NCBI GenBank assembly: GCA_003542935.1
Contig: DPJQ01000173.1
Location: forward strand, 1 to 23,634
DNA from: Lachnospiraceae bacterium
Lineage (GTDB): Bacteria > Bacillota > Clostridia > Lachnospirales > Lachnospiraceae
Reading direction: 5' to 3'
DNA length: 23,634 bases
Shown in pieces: positions 1-7,229 of the stretch. A program made the translations under genes and the position numbers. Position 1 is the first letter of the stretch, and each line of letters begins with the position of its first letter. The notes below the pieces were generated by a model. The model searched no databases, was not told the origin of the DNA, and was given only the letters and a program-made list of their open reading frames with translations.

Positions 1-342
1 GTGCCAGACAAGTTCTGTGCGGGCTGGGGCAACGCTGCGGTGGACTAACTGCTAACTGCGACGTAAGACGCTCAGAAAGAGCCTTCGCGCCTAAGTCTCC
101 GTAAGCAGTGGATTTCACCTCCGTTGCAGAAAAACGGCCACTGGCAGTTTTTTCTGCATACTCAGGCATAAGAGCGCCTCTGAAATGCCCCTCCAGAACT
201 TATCTGGTATAGATAACAGCTGTGTAACGGCTTAAGTAAATGACATTATATGACTGTCGGCTGTGATAAACTCTGGAGGCTGTTTATTGAGTAAGAAGAT
301 AAATGCAGACTCAATTATGTGAGAGAGCCAAGATAAGTACTA
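1..342 (+). other. non-coding leader region with RNA-like secondary structure
   Basis: No credible reading frame covers this stretch, but many complementary arms are visible. The 6-bp arm 106-111 pairs with 138-143 and encloses CCGTT 121-125 with AACGG 133-137. Alternatively GCAGAAAAA 126-134 pairs with 149-157, which would exclude the first fold. CCTCCAGA 190-197 pairs with TCTGGAGG 272-279 and encloses the small hairpin TATCT/AGATA 201-215. ATTGAGT 286-292 pairs with ACTCAAT 309-315. This density suggests a structured RNA or the remains of a ribozyme such as a group II intron; the window opens with GTGCC, loosely resembling an intron 5' end. I find no domain V-like hairpin and no reverse transcriptase, so the class is unassigned. 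Confidence 0.35.
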
Positions 343-498
343 ATGCGATGGCACAGCTTTGAAAAAAATGAATATGTGCGTGGAGAGGTTCGTATGCGGA
401 TTTGTCCGGAACTTGGTTGCTTGCCGGATGAGATAATGGAGTTACTGCCAGAAAAAAGTGAAAAGGATAATGTGATATGGATATTGAAAAGTACATAG
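343..498 (+). CDS. small hypothetical protein upstream of the restriction gene
   Basis: This 51-codon frame starts at ATG 343 and ends at TAG 496-498, overlapping the start of the endonuclease gene by 22 nt, a geometry that fits translational coupling. The product is acidic in its second half (motif CLPDEIMELLPEKSEKD) and shows no recognised domain. An in-frame stop lies just upstream (334-336), so it cannot be extended without a frameshift. It could be a small regulator of the restriction system, the degraded end of an older gene, or chance. There is no strong Shine-Dalgarno sequence. Restriction systems often have small control proteins, but no helix-turn-helix is evident here. Confidence 0.3.
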   Translation: MRWHSFEKNEYVRGEVRMRICPELGCLPDEIMELLPEKSEKDNVIWILKST

Positions 499-1196
499 AC
501 CATGATCTTTTGGATAGATTTGAGTTTTATAACTATGGCCACGCATTAGAGATACTTCATGATGCTTTTCCAATAGAATGGGATGAATTGCAGGAATGTT
601 TGAGAAAATTGAGACTTACTCTGGCAGATATTAGGAAAGCCGGCGGCAATGAATCACCAATCCCCAAAAAGTTTGATGATGTGCTATATCCGTATGGGTG
701 GAGGGAAATTAGAATAAGTGGCGATCTGATTGTAAAAAAATATCCACGGCAGACATCCCAGAGAAGAGGACGTTTTGCAGATAAACCGTATGAAATTGAA
801 ACTATCGAGGGATATATTGATGGTCATAATATAGATTTTTTGAAAAACAGAGTTGCTTTCGACCTTGAATGGAATAGTAAAGATCAAACGTTTGACCGGG
901 ACTTGTTGGCTATGAGAACGTACTTCGATTGTGGGTTAATTGACGTAGGAGTTATTGTAACGAGATCAGAAGGACTTAATGATATTTTCAAGTATGAAAA
1001 AGATAATAATGGTCAACCACTGATAAAGAAGTATGGAGCAAGTACCACATGGATAGGGAAATTGAGATATAGACTTGATTCGCGCCGTAATGGAGGTTGC
1101 CCCGTCTTAGCAGTAGGGATAGGAAAGGAATGTATTGAAGAATATGGCAGATTTAACGAGTACTATACAAAACTTAATGGAATTCACGAACGGTAA
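477..1196 (+). CDS. BglII/BstYI-family type II restriction endonuclease
   Basis: The 239-residue product resembles the BglII/BstYI endonuclease family, which cleaves sites with a GATC core (AGATCT, RGATCY). The region around residues 118-142 (IDFLKNRVAFDLEWNSKDQ followed by TFDRD) matches the family active-site segment. D120, D129 and E131 have the same spacing as the catalytic D119, E128 and Q130 that I recall for BstYI; the last two residues differ in kind. The protein would act as a cytoplasmic dimer on unmethylated DNA. The methyltransferase gene overlaps its 3' end by about 60 bp, so the two are co-transcribed. The start is ATG 477 with an AAAAGG element upstream. AT-rich codon use, lower in GC than the genes after 2220, suggests horizontal acquisition. 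Family assignment is fairly sure; exact specificity is not. Confidence 0.8.
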   Translation: MDIEKYIDHDLLDRFEFYNYGHALEILHDAFPIEWDELQECLRKLRLTLADIRKAGGNESPIPKKFDDVLYPYGWREIRISGDLIVKKYPRQTSQRRGRFADKPYEIETIEGYIDGHNIDFLKNRVAFDLEWNSKDQTFDRDLLAMRTYFDCGLIDVGVIVTRSEGLNDIFKYEKDNNGQPLIKKYGASTTWIGKLRYRLDSRRNGGCPVLAVGIGKECIEEYGRFNEYYTKLNGIHER

Positions 1197-1788
1197 GAAA
1201 TATAACACAATTTATGCAGATCCGCCGTGGCAGTTTCAGAATAGGACCGGAAAAGTCGCTCCAGAACATAAACGTTTAACTCGCTACGAAACCATGACGA
1301 TGGCAGATATTAAGAATTTGCCTGTTTCGAATATTACAGGTGAAAAAGCACATTTGTATTTATGGGTGCCTAATGCATTACTTCCGGATGGTTTGGAAGT
1401 AATGGATGCGTGGGGTTTTGAATATAAAGGAAATATTGTATGGGAAAAAGTGCGGAAAGACGGAGGACCTGATGGCAGAGGTGTTGGATTTTATTTTAGG
1501 AATGTTACTGAACTGATTTTGTTCGGTATCAAGAAAAAGAGTGCGCCTAACAGAACATTGCAGCCGGCACGTTCTCAAGTTAATCTTATTAGAGCTATGA
1601 AACGAGAGCATAGCCGAAAACCTGATGAAATCATACCTATTATTGAGACGTGTAGCCAAGAACCCAGAATTGAACTTTTTGCAAGGGGTGTGCGAGAAGG
1701 TTGGGATATGTGGGGAAATCAGGCGACAGAAGATTATGAACCAACATGGGATACGTATTCCAATCATACAGTGGCACATGTAAAATAA
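1135..1788 (+). CDS. MT-A70-family adenine-N6 DNA methyltransferase (cognate modification enzyme)
   Basis: The 217-residue protein carries the MT-A70 signature: TIYADPPWQF near residues 25-34 is the catalytic DPPW motif. The segment with LYLWVPNALLPDG, the WGFEYKGNIVWEKV strand and FRNVTELILFG fits the beta-class SAM-dependent fold. It would transfer a methyl group from SAM to the exocyclic amine of adenine and protect host DNA from the upstream endonuclease. I chose TTG 1135 because AGGAAAGGA ends about five bases before it; ATG 1144 is an alternative with the same frame but poorer spacing. The gene starts inside the endonuclease gene, an overlapping arrangement that places endonuclease before methyltransferase in one transcript. 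If the partner cuts GATC-core sites, the modified base should be the adenine of GATC in that context. Confidence 0.82.
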   Translation: MKNMADLTSTIQNLMEFTNGKKYNTIYADPPWQFQNRTGKVAPEHKRLTRYETMTMADIKNLPVSNITGEKAHLYLWVPNALLPDGLEVMDAWGFEYKGNIVWEKVRKDGGPDGRGVGFYFRNVTELILFGIKKKSAPNRTLQPARSQVNLIRAMKREHSRKPDEIIPIIETCSQEPRIELFARGVREGWDMWGNQATEDYEPTWDTYSNHTVAHVK

Positions 1789-1890
1789 AAATGGGAGAAA
1801 CAAAAGAAAATGGCATTTGGGGTATTAGAGGCGGGGAGGGTGCCGCCCGCAGGGAGAATGTATGAATACTATGAGACTATACGCAGAGGA

Positions 1891-1928
1891 AATCCCGGGC
1901 CGTTTTGTCAGCGGCCTGGGATTTTTTT
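1891..1928 (+). terminator. intrinsic terminator of the restriction-modification operon
   Basis: AATCCCGGGCCG (1891-1902) pairs with CGGCCTGGGATT (1912-1923), a 12-bp stem with one wobble and a 9-nt loop, followed by a T run to 1928. It lies about 100 bp past the methyltransferase stop. Confidence 0.85.
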
Positions 1929-2103
1929 ATGCTTTATTGTGTGGCAATGCCGCTACGGCCGGTTTTGGGCAGGGTGTTTTTTCGGTCGGTTGTACCGGCC
2001 TGAAATATGGTATGACGGCTTCGGATATTGCCGGGGGCAGCGCGGTGTGGAACGTGTCAAAAGCGGGTATCAGGAAATTACACACCCAATGTCCCCGATG
2101 TAC
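1929..2103. other. intergenic stretch, no gene supported
   Basis: With 1789-1890 and the promoter that follows, this forms a gap of about 430 bp between the methyltransferase and the next gene. Apart from the terminator and promoter listed separately I see only a weak GC-rich dyad (GGCCGGT near 1958 with ACCGGCC near 2002). An 89-codon frame at 1862-2131 runs through the terminator and is not supported. Confidence 0.5.
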
Positions 2104-2132
2104 TGTTCATTACATCTGTTTTCGTGTATAAT
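2104..2132 (+). promoter_or_regulatory. sigma-A promoter for the membrane protein/PAS operon
   Basis: TGTTCA at 2104-2109, a 17-bp spacer and a perfect TATAAT at 2127-2132. This lies about 88 bp upstream of the ATG at 2220, which is preceded by GAGAGGAGAG. Confidence 0.65.
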
Positions 2133-2219
2133 GTGTCTGTGAAAAAAATCGGCCTGCAGTTCGGCAATAATCCGCGGGCTGCAGAAACCAAAGATCAAAG
2201 GCTGAGAGGAGAGATAAAG

Positions 2220-3458
2220 ATGCAGTGGAACTGGAAAAAAACGGATGAGGAATTGTTTCGGAATATTCCGAAAAAGGGACAAAAGCCCAATGTTCCGGAT
2301 GAAGAGGTGAAGAACACTTTTGGTTTCTGGTATGAACTGGCAATAAGGCAGATCAAGGAGAGTGTGATCAAAATCAATCAGGAATTTAATGAGGAGATGG
2401 CCGGCCTTGAAGAATTTCAGAAAGAGAACGGCGTTTATTTAGAGGGCGGCAGCAGTACGGTGGAGTATACCGGTAAGGATTTTGTGAGGGGAATAGACAA
2501 AGTGATCCGTCAATGGTATGAGCAGACCAGGGGCTACATAGGCGTATTTCCGTCTCTGGAATCCCGTTATATGTGGACCATTGTTAAGTCAACGGAGAAA
2601 TGGGAGGGACGGCGTGGAGAGAAAGCCAAAGTCACCCAGGAACGGACAGTGACAGGAACGGAAGATGTGAACATGAGCTACAAGGCAGAAGCCATCTCTT
2701 ATCACAGGCATGACGGAGATAACTTGTTGCAGACTTGCGGGTATATAGATAAAGTACTGAAAGAGCGGAAAGCGGCCTCTCTGCAGCTGTGCAGGGTGCT
2801 TATCAAGGTTCCCTTTTGTCTTCTGCTGTCTTTGCTGACGCTGAATGAAGTCTATGTGCAGATGCCGGACCTTGCCGATGCGTTCAGTCTGATCAGCCCG
2901 GATTTTTTAGGGAAACGCTCCTATCTGGGATTTTTGTTTGCGCAGGCGGACGGCCTGTCGGGGAGACTGCTGCATGCCGCCATCGGGGCGGGTGTGCTGG
3001 CGCTGTTCAGCTGGATTGCCCTGCCGGTATCCAGAAAAAAAGGCAGTACAGAGGCCGGCAGGGGATTTCAGATTGCAGGTATTTTACTGGCCCTGATATT
3101 CGGGATAAGGCAGTTTTGCCAGGGGGGCGAAAGTACCATTATGGCTGCGGGCTATGCGCTGGGTAGTTACATTTCAGCGGTGGGCTTCACATTGCTGCCT
3201 CTGTTTTCGCTGGAGGTGGCGGTTGAATCTCTGAAAAGGTATTTTGCCGCGGTGCGTGTATCCACAAAACGTGAGATACGGAGACAAATCAACGGTTTCA
3301 AGAAATATTGTGATGAACTGTACAGAGATACCCGGCTGCATTGCCTGTGGTACGAGTTTTTCGGGGCGGGTATACCCGGCTATCTGACGAATATGGAAGA
3401 AAAAATCGCGACGGCCTGCAGGAAAATGGACGAACTCCATTTGGAAAAATATGAGTGA
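2220..3458 (+). CDS. hypothetical four-pass membrane protein
   Basis: The 412-residue product is not recognised. Residues 1-185 are hydrophilic and charged, presumably cytoplasmic. Four hydrophobic segments follow near 190-212, 248-270, 282-300 and 308-333, then a basic tail of about 75 residues. ATG 2220 is preferred over upstream starts because GAGAGGAGAG lies at the right distance and the promoter at 2104-2132 would not transcribe the longer frame completely. The stop overlaps the start of the PAS protein gene by 8 nt (ATGAGTGA), so the two are translationally coupled. A sensor or signalling partner for the regulator is possible, but this rests only on context. Confidence 0.8.
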   Translation: MQWNWKKTDEELFRNIPKKGQKPNVPDEEVKNTFGFWYELAIRQIKESVIKINQEFNEEMAGLEEFQKENGVYLEGGSSTVEYTGKDFVRGIDKVIRQWYEQTRGYIGVFPSLESRYMWTIVKSTEKWEGRRGEKAKVTQERTVTGTEDVNMSYKAEAISYHRHDGDNLLQTCGYIDKVLKERKAASLQLCRVLIKVPFCLLLSLLTLNEVYVQMPDLADAFSLISPDFLGKRSYLGFLFAQADGLSGRLLHAAIGAGVLALFSWIALPVSRKKGSTEAGRGFQIAGILLALIFGIRQFCQGGESTIMAAGYALGSYISAVGFTLLPLFSLEVAVESLKRYFAAVRVSTKREIRRQINGFKKYCDELYRDTRLHCLWYEFFGAGIPGYLTNMEEKIATACRKMDELHLEKYE

Positions 3459-5463
3459 TAACAATAAAATGCAAAACATAGAAGATATTTTAAGCCGCTC
3501 TGTCAGCGGCTTTCATCAGTATATTTTATCCGCTCCGCCCCGGCTTAATTACGTGAGCCGGAATCTCTGCGGTATGACCGGATTTTTTGAGGATGAGCTT
3601 ATAGACGGGGAACGGGACGGCTACGGGGCCCTGGTGCATCCCGCGGACAGAAAACGTTTTACGGGCTTTTTGCGGGAACTTGGCACAGAGGAGCAGACGC
3701 TGACGGCAGAATACCGCATCGTCAAAAAAGACGGCGGTGTGCTGTATGTGAGCGATACTTCCACATCCAGGTATCTTGCGGACGGCACAATGACGGCAGA
3801 TTCCGTTCTGACGGATATCACCCGGCTGAAGGAGGACAATGACAATCTTCGTTTCCTGAATGAGACCATCCCCTGCGGCTTTCTCAAATATACCTGTGAG
3901 AAGCAGCCGAAGATCACTTATATCAATGAACGGATGCGGCGGATCTTCCGGTTTCCCGAAGTGCGGGAGGGGGAGATGGATTACCTGGAGCTGTGCCGGG
4001 AAAATATCTTTTTGCTGGTTCCCATGGAGGACCGGCACCGGTTCGCCAGCTATCTGGATCGTGTCTATGCCCAGGGAGCGCCCCTGGCCGGTGAGATGAC
4101 CGTGCTGCGCTGCGACGGTACGAAGGCCCATCTGTTCGGCTGGGTGGCGAAATGCGTGGATGACCGGGGGCGGGAGGAATTTCAGAGCGTCTGCATGGAT
4201 GTGACCGAGAGGTACCGGAAGAAAAAGGCGGGTGAGGAGAAACAGTATCTGAAAGCGCTGACAGATGTATATGATTTGATTTTCGAGTACGAGCCGGCGG
4301 GAAATACGGTGAAATGCCTGCACAGCCGGGATTCGGCTGTATTCCGGCAGATCGAGAATATCCCCATGCAGATGGAGGATGCCACGGAGAGATGGATCGC
4401 GGAGACGGTGGCCGGGGAGGACCAGGACAGAGTGCGGGAATTTTTCGGAGCATTTTATCAGGGGAAATATTTTCTCTCAGATGCCCGGCCCCCGCAGATT
4501 CGGTACAGGGCCCGGTCCTCGGAGGGCCGGTGGCGGATTTACAGAGGGATATTTCTGAAAATGAACGCTTCATCCGCCCTCTTTTGCTGCAGGCGCGTGC
4601 CGGACAGCGAGGAGGCGGATTTGCTGCGGGATGAAAACACCGCCTTGAAAGAGAACATGCAGGAGCTCATCCTGCGCTTTACGGACGGGCTCGCCGCTTT
4701 TGAGGTGCTGGACGATTATGTGACGCCGCTGTACGCCAGTGATAATGTATGCGAGTTTTTCGGTTTCACCAGGGAGGAGTGGCTCTCCATGATGAAAAAA
4801 AGCACTCCCCTCCGGAGCTTTGTCTCCCGCAGCGCGGCCTCCTATGAAGACTTTGCGGGGCTTCTGGAGGACGGCGAGGCGGAGTTTGCTTATTACGACC
4901 TGGACAGCGGAACCGAGCGGCGCATCAAAGCCATCTGTTCCCGGAAGTCCCCCGGCGGACATGCCCCCCGCTATGTCATGCTGTACAGTGTGGATGGGAA
5001 AAAGGGAGACGGCGCCGACGGTTCCTGCAAGGTGCGAATCCGCACTTTCGGATATTTTGACGTTTTTGTGGACGACAGGCCCATAGCGTTCCGCAATAAA
5101 AAATCCAAAGAACTATTCGCCCTCCTGGTGGATCGCCGCGGCGGCTACGTCTCCTCGGAGGAGGCCATCGGTTTTCTGTGGGAGGAGGAGCCGGTCAGCT
5201 CAGTGACCCTGGCCCGCTACCGGAAAGTGGCCCTGCGGCTGAAAAATATCCTGGCGGAGTACGGCATTTCGGATGTGGTGGAGACCGTGGACGGAAAGCG
5301 GCGTATCGTCACGGACAAAGTGAAATGTGACTTGTACGACTATCTTTCCGGCCGGGAAGAATACAGCCGGCTCTTTATGGGCAGCTACCTGACGAATTAC
5401 AGCTGGGGGGAGAACACCCTGGCGGAGCTGGCGGGCATATCCGGGACTTGCTGCCCCTTATGA
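3451..5463 (+). CDS. multi-PAS sensor with C-terminal SARP/OmpR-like winged-helix DNA-binding domain
   Basis: The 670-residue protein has repeated PAS-like units: about 10-120 (with the VHPADRKRF and DITRLKED motifs typical of PAS/PAC), 125-255 (ending MDVTERYRKKK), 260-390, and a more divergent fourth near 400-520. Residues from about 528 (VRIRTFGYFDVFVDDRPI, then KKSKELFALLVDRRGGYVS) match the winged-helix domain seen in SARP/BTAD-type activators. No histidine kinase, GGDEF or EAL motif is present, so this looks like a one-component regulator that senses a small molecule or redox state and binds DNA directly. It overlaps the preceding membrane protein gene. The last dozen residues (AGISGTCCPL) are unusual; an end-region frameshift is possible but not shown. 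Confidence 0.75.
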   Translation: MSDNNKMQNIEDILSRSVSGFHQYILSAPPRLNYVSRNLCGMTGFFEDELIDGERDGYGALVHPADRKRFTGFLRELGTEEQTLTAEYRIVKKDGGVLYVSDTSTSRYLADGTMTADSVLTDITRLKEDNDNLRFLNETIPCGFLKYTCEKQPKITYINERMRRIFRFPEVREGEMDYLELCRENIFLLVPMEDRHRFASYLDRVYAQGAPLAGEMTVLRCDGTKAHLFGWVAKCVDDRGREEFQSVCMDVTERYRKKKAGEEKQYLKALTDVYDLIFEYEPAGNTVKCLHSRDSAVFRQIENIPMQMEDATERWIAETVAGEDQDRVREFFGAFYQGKYFLSDARPPQIRYRARSSEGRWRIYRGIFLKMNASSALFCCRRVPDSEEADLLRDENTALKENMQELILRFTDGLAAFEVLDDYVTPLYASDNVCEFFGFTREEWLSMMKKSTPLRSFVSRSAASYEDFAGLLEDGEAEFAYYDLDSGTERRIKAICSRKSPGGHAPRYVMLYSVDGKKGDGADGSCKVRIRTFGYFDVFVDDRPIAFRNKKSKELFALLVDRRGGYVSSEEAIGFLWEEEPVSSVTLARYRKVALRLKNILAEYGISDVVETVDGKRRIVTDKVKCDLYDYLSGREEYSRLFMGSYLTNYSWGENTLAELAGISGTCCPL

Positions 5464-5615
5464 ACCGGACGCCGGTGGATATGATCGGGTCTATATCGCC
5501 GCCGCCCACCGGGAATAAAACAGCGACAGCTGTCCTCCCGGCGTTTCCTATGAAAAACTGCATGCCGTCGGCGGGATGATAGGAAAAACCGGAACCTAAA
5601 ATCTCGTGTAAATTC

Positions 5616-5644
5616 TTGACAATCACCCTTTCCCGTGCTATAGT
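5616..5644 (+). promoter_or_regulatory. sigma-A promoter of the rpmG-secE-nusG operon, embedded in a terminator hairpin
   Basis: TTGACA at 5616-5621, 17-bp spacer, TATAGT at 5639-5644. The -10 lies in the loop of the hairpin at 5625-5667, and initiation near 5651 would exclude the upstream stem arm from the transcript. Confidence 0.85.
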
Positions 5645-5676
5645 TGTATAACGACATGGGAAAGGGTCTTTTTTTT
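5625..5676 (+). terminator. intrinsic terminator overlapping the rpmG promoter
   Basis: The 13-bp stem pairs 5625-5637 with 5655-5667 (one G-U), with a 17-nt loop and eight T residues at 5669-5676. It would stop transcription arriving from the PAS gene, whereas transcripts starting at about 5651 carry only the 3' arm and cannot form it. Confidence 0.8.
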
Positions 5677-5754
5677 ATGTCCAAAAATCCCTTGCTGGAA
5701 GGGGGAAGGTTTCCCGGGTCGAATAACGCAAAAGAACACATGGAGGTGGAAGTC

Positions 5755-5904
5755 GTGCGCGTAAGAATCACATTGGCATGTACGGAATGTAAGCAACGTA
5801 ATTACAACATGACAAAAGAGAAAAAGAATCATCCCGAAAGGATGGAGACCAAGAAGTATTGTAGGTTCTGCCGGAAACATACAATACACAAGGAAACCAA
5901 GTAA
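5755..5904 (+). CDS. rpmG: 50S ribosomal protein L33
   Basis: The product has exactly the 49 residues usual for the zinc-binding type of L33: RVRITLACTECKQRNYN at the start and YCRFCRKHTIHKETK at the end, with the two CxxC pairs intact. It is a component of the large ribosomal subunit. GTG 5755 is chosen because GGAGGTG lies about seven bases upstream and the resulting length matches the family. Upstream in-frame ATG codons would add an unrelated peptide. It heads the classical rpmG-secE-nusG order found in Firmicutes. Retention of the cysteines marks the zinc-containing paralogue rather than the zinc-independent one induced by zinc starvation. Confidence 0.95.
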   Translation: MRVRITLACTECKQRNYNMTKEKKNHPERMETKKYCRFCRKHTIHKETK

Positions 5905-5927
5905 TCCGGCTGGCGTGAGGTGAAAGA

Positions 5928-6131
5928 ATGGCAGATTCTGCAAAAAAAGGAAAAGAAAAGAAAAGCTGGTTTGCCGGCCTGAAAACCGAGTTCGGCAAGA
6001 TTGTCTGGGCGGACAATAAGACCCTGGCGAAAGAGACTACGGCGGTGGTGGCCGTTATGGCCGTTATGGGTATCCTGATTTCACTGATCGACAGCGTCGT
6101 ATTGCAGCTCGTAAATCTCCTGATAAAATAA
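5928..6131 (+). CDS. secE: preprotein translocase subunit SecE
   Basis: The 67-residue product is a short single-span SecE. A lysine-rich cytoplasmic start is followed by the amphipathic segment WFAGLKTEFGKIVWADN and a hydrophobic helix at about residues 40-64. SecE clamps SecY and is essential for Sec translocation at the membrane. The gene lies 23 bp after rpmG with a GTGAGG-type ribosome binding site and 16 bp before nusG, the conserved order. The tRNA-Trp often found at this point in Firmicutes is absent. Confidence 0.95.
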   Translation: MADSAKKGKEKKSWFAGLKTEFGKIVWADNKTLAKETTAVVAVMAVMGILISLIDSVVLQLVNLLIK

Positions 6132-6147
6132 GGACAAGGGTAGACAA

Positions 6148-6672
6148 ATGTCAGAAGCAAATTGGTATGTAGTCCACACCTATTCGGGTTATGAAAAGAA
6201 AGTAAAAGCCAACATTGAAAAGACAATAGAAAACCGGCATCTGGAGGATCAGATCCTGGACGTCTGTGTTCCGATGGAGGAGGTTGTAGAGATCCGCAAT
6301 GGTGCTGCAGAGCAGGTGGAGAGAAAGCTTTTTCCGGGGTATGTCCTGCTGCATATGATTATGAATGACGATACCTGGTATGTTGTCCGGAATACACGCG
6401 GTGTCACGGGTTTTGTGGGGCCGGGTTCCAAGCCGGTGCCGCTCACGGAGGCGGAGATGCGGCCCCTGGGAATCAAGAGCGAGGAGAGCAAACGGGTTCA
6501 GATCGATCTTGCGGAGGGAGATGCGGTGGTAGTGACCGGCGGCGCATGGAAGGATACAACCAGCGTGGTGAGCAGCATCAACAAGGCAAAACAGACCGTA
6601 ACCATCAGCGTGGAGCTGTTTGGCCGCGAGACTCCGGTGGAGATCAGTTTCGCGGAAGTAAAGAAAGTGTAA
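6148..6672 (+). CDS. nusG: transcription termination/antitermination factor NusG
   Basis: The 174-residue product shows the NGN domain (NWYVVHTYSGYEKKVKANIE at the start, then FPGYVLLHMIMNDDTWYVVR and GVTGFVGPG) and a C-terminal KOW domain from about residue 122 (EGDAVVVTGGAWKDTTSVV). NusG binds RNA polymerase, modulates pausing and termination and couples transcription to translation. Start ATG 6148 gives full family length. It is co-transcribed with secE and rplK. Confidence 0.97.
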   Translation: MSEANWYVVHTYSGYEKKVKANIEKTIENRHLEDQILDVCVPMEEVVEIRNGAAEQVERKLFPGYVLLHMIMNDDTWYVVRNTRGVTGFVGPGSKPVPLTEAEMRPLGIKSEESKRVQIDLAEGDAVVVTGGAWKDTTSVVSSINKAKQTVTISVELFGRETPVEISFAEVKKV

Positions 6673-6693
6673 AGTTGAGCGGCCGCGGCCGTT

Positions 6694-6722
6694 CGTGGGA
6701 GGGAAATTCCCGCAATTACCAC
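6694..6722 (+). promoter_or_regulatory. structured leader repeat ahead of rplK (copy 1)
   Basis: A 29-nt element starting CGTGGGAGGGAAATTCCCGC and ending ATTACCAC. GTGG can pair with CCAC around an inner GGGAA/TTCCC. The copy before rplA differs at one base. Position between the genes for L11 and L1 suggests a translational control or processing element; the ligand is not shown. Confidence 0.6.
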
Positions 6723-6741
6723 ATTATAGGAGGTGCCAAAG

Positions 6742-7167
6742 ATGGCAAAGAAAGTAACAGGTTATATTAAATTACAGATCCCGGCTGGTAAGGCAACGCC
6801 AGCGCCCCCGGTTGGTCCCGCACTGGGCCAGCACGGTGTGAATATTGTACAGTTTACAAAGGAGTTCAACGCCAGGACAGCGGACAAGGGTGACCTGATC
6901 ATCCCGGTTATCATCACTGTCTATGCGGACAGAAGTTTCAGCTTTGTAACCAAGACTCCCCCGGCAGCCGTCTTGTTAAAGAAAGCCTGCAATATCAAAT
7001 CCGGCTCAGGCGTTCCGAATAAGACCAAGGTGGCCAGCATATCCAAGGCGAAGATCCAGGAGATCGCCGAGATGAAGATGCCTGACCTGAACGCGGCTTC
7101 CCTTGAAGCGGCTATGAGCATGATCGCCGGAACGGCCAGAAGTATGGGCATCACGGTTGAGGAGTAA
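6742..7167 (+). CDS. rplK: 50S ribosomal protein L11
   Basis: The 141-residue product has the L11 hallmarks: KLQIPAGKATPAPPVGPALG with the following QHGVNI near the N terminus and the C-terminal rRNA-binding domain ending AGTARSMGITVEE. L11 binds the GTPase-associated centre of 23S rRNA. ATG 6742 is used because AGGAGGTG precedes it at ideal spacing; the frame-matched GTG at 6733 lies within that ribosome binding site. The gene is flanked by two near-identical 29-nt leader elements. Confidence 0.97.
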   Translation: MAKKVTGYIKLQIPAGKATPAPPVGPALGQHGVNIVQFTKEFNARTADKGDLIIPVIITVYADRSFSFVTKTPPAAVLLKKACNIKSGSGVPNKTKVASISKAKIQEIAEMKMPDLNAASLEAAMSMIAGTARSMGITVEE

Positions 7168-7186
7168 CAGGATAGATCAGATAGAA

Positions 7187-7215
7187 CGTGGGAGGGAGAT
7201 TCCCGCAATTACCAC
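7187..7215 (+). promoter_or_regulatory. structured leader repeat ahead of rplA (copy 2)
   Basis: Second copy of the 29-nt element, 28 of 29 bases identical to 6694-6722, lying directly before the AGGAGG ribosome binding site of rplA. Conservation in two neighbouring short intergenic gaps argues for selection on RNA structure. Confidence 0.6.
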
Positions 7216-7229
7216 TAGGAGGTTAGAAA

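Noticed and set aside
1810..2142. Two overlapping frames of 110 and 89 codons after the methyltransferase
   Set aside because: Both run through a 12-bp terminator hairpin with its T run and show no recognisable protein features; the 89-codon frame has only a weak ribosome binding site.
5905..5927. tRNA-Trp between rpmG and secE
   Set aside because: This gene is common at this position in Firmicutes, but the gap here is only 23 bp and contains just the secE ribosome binding site.
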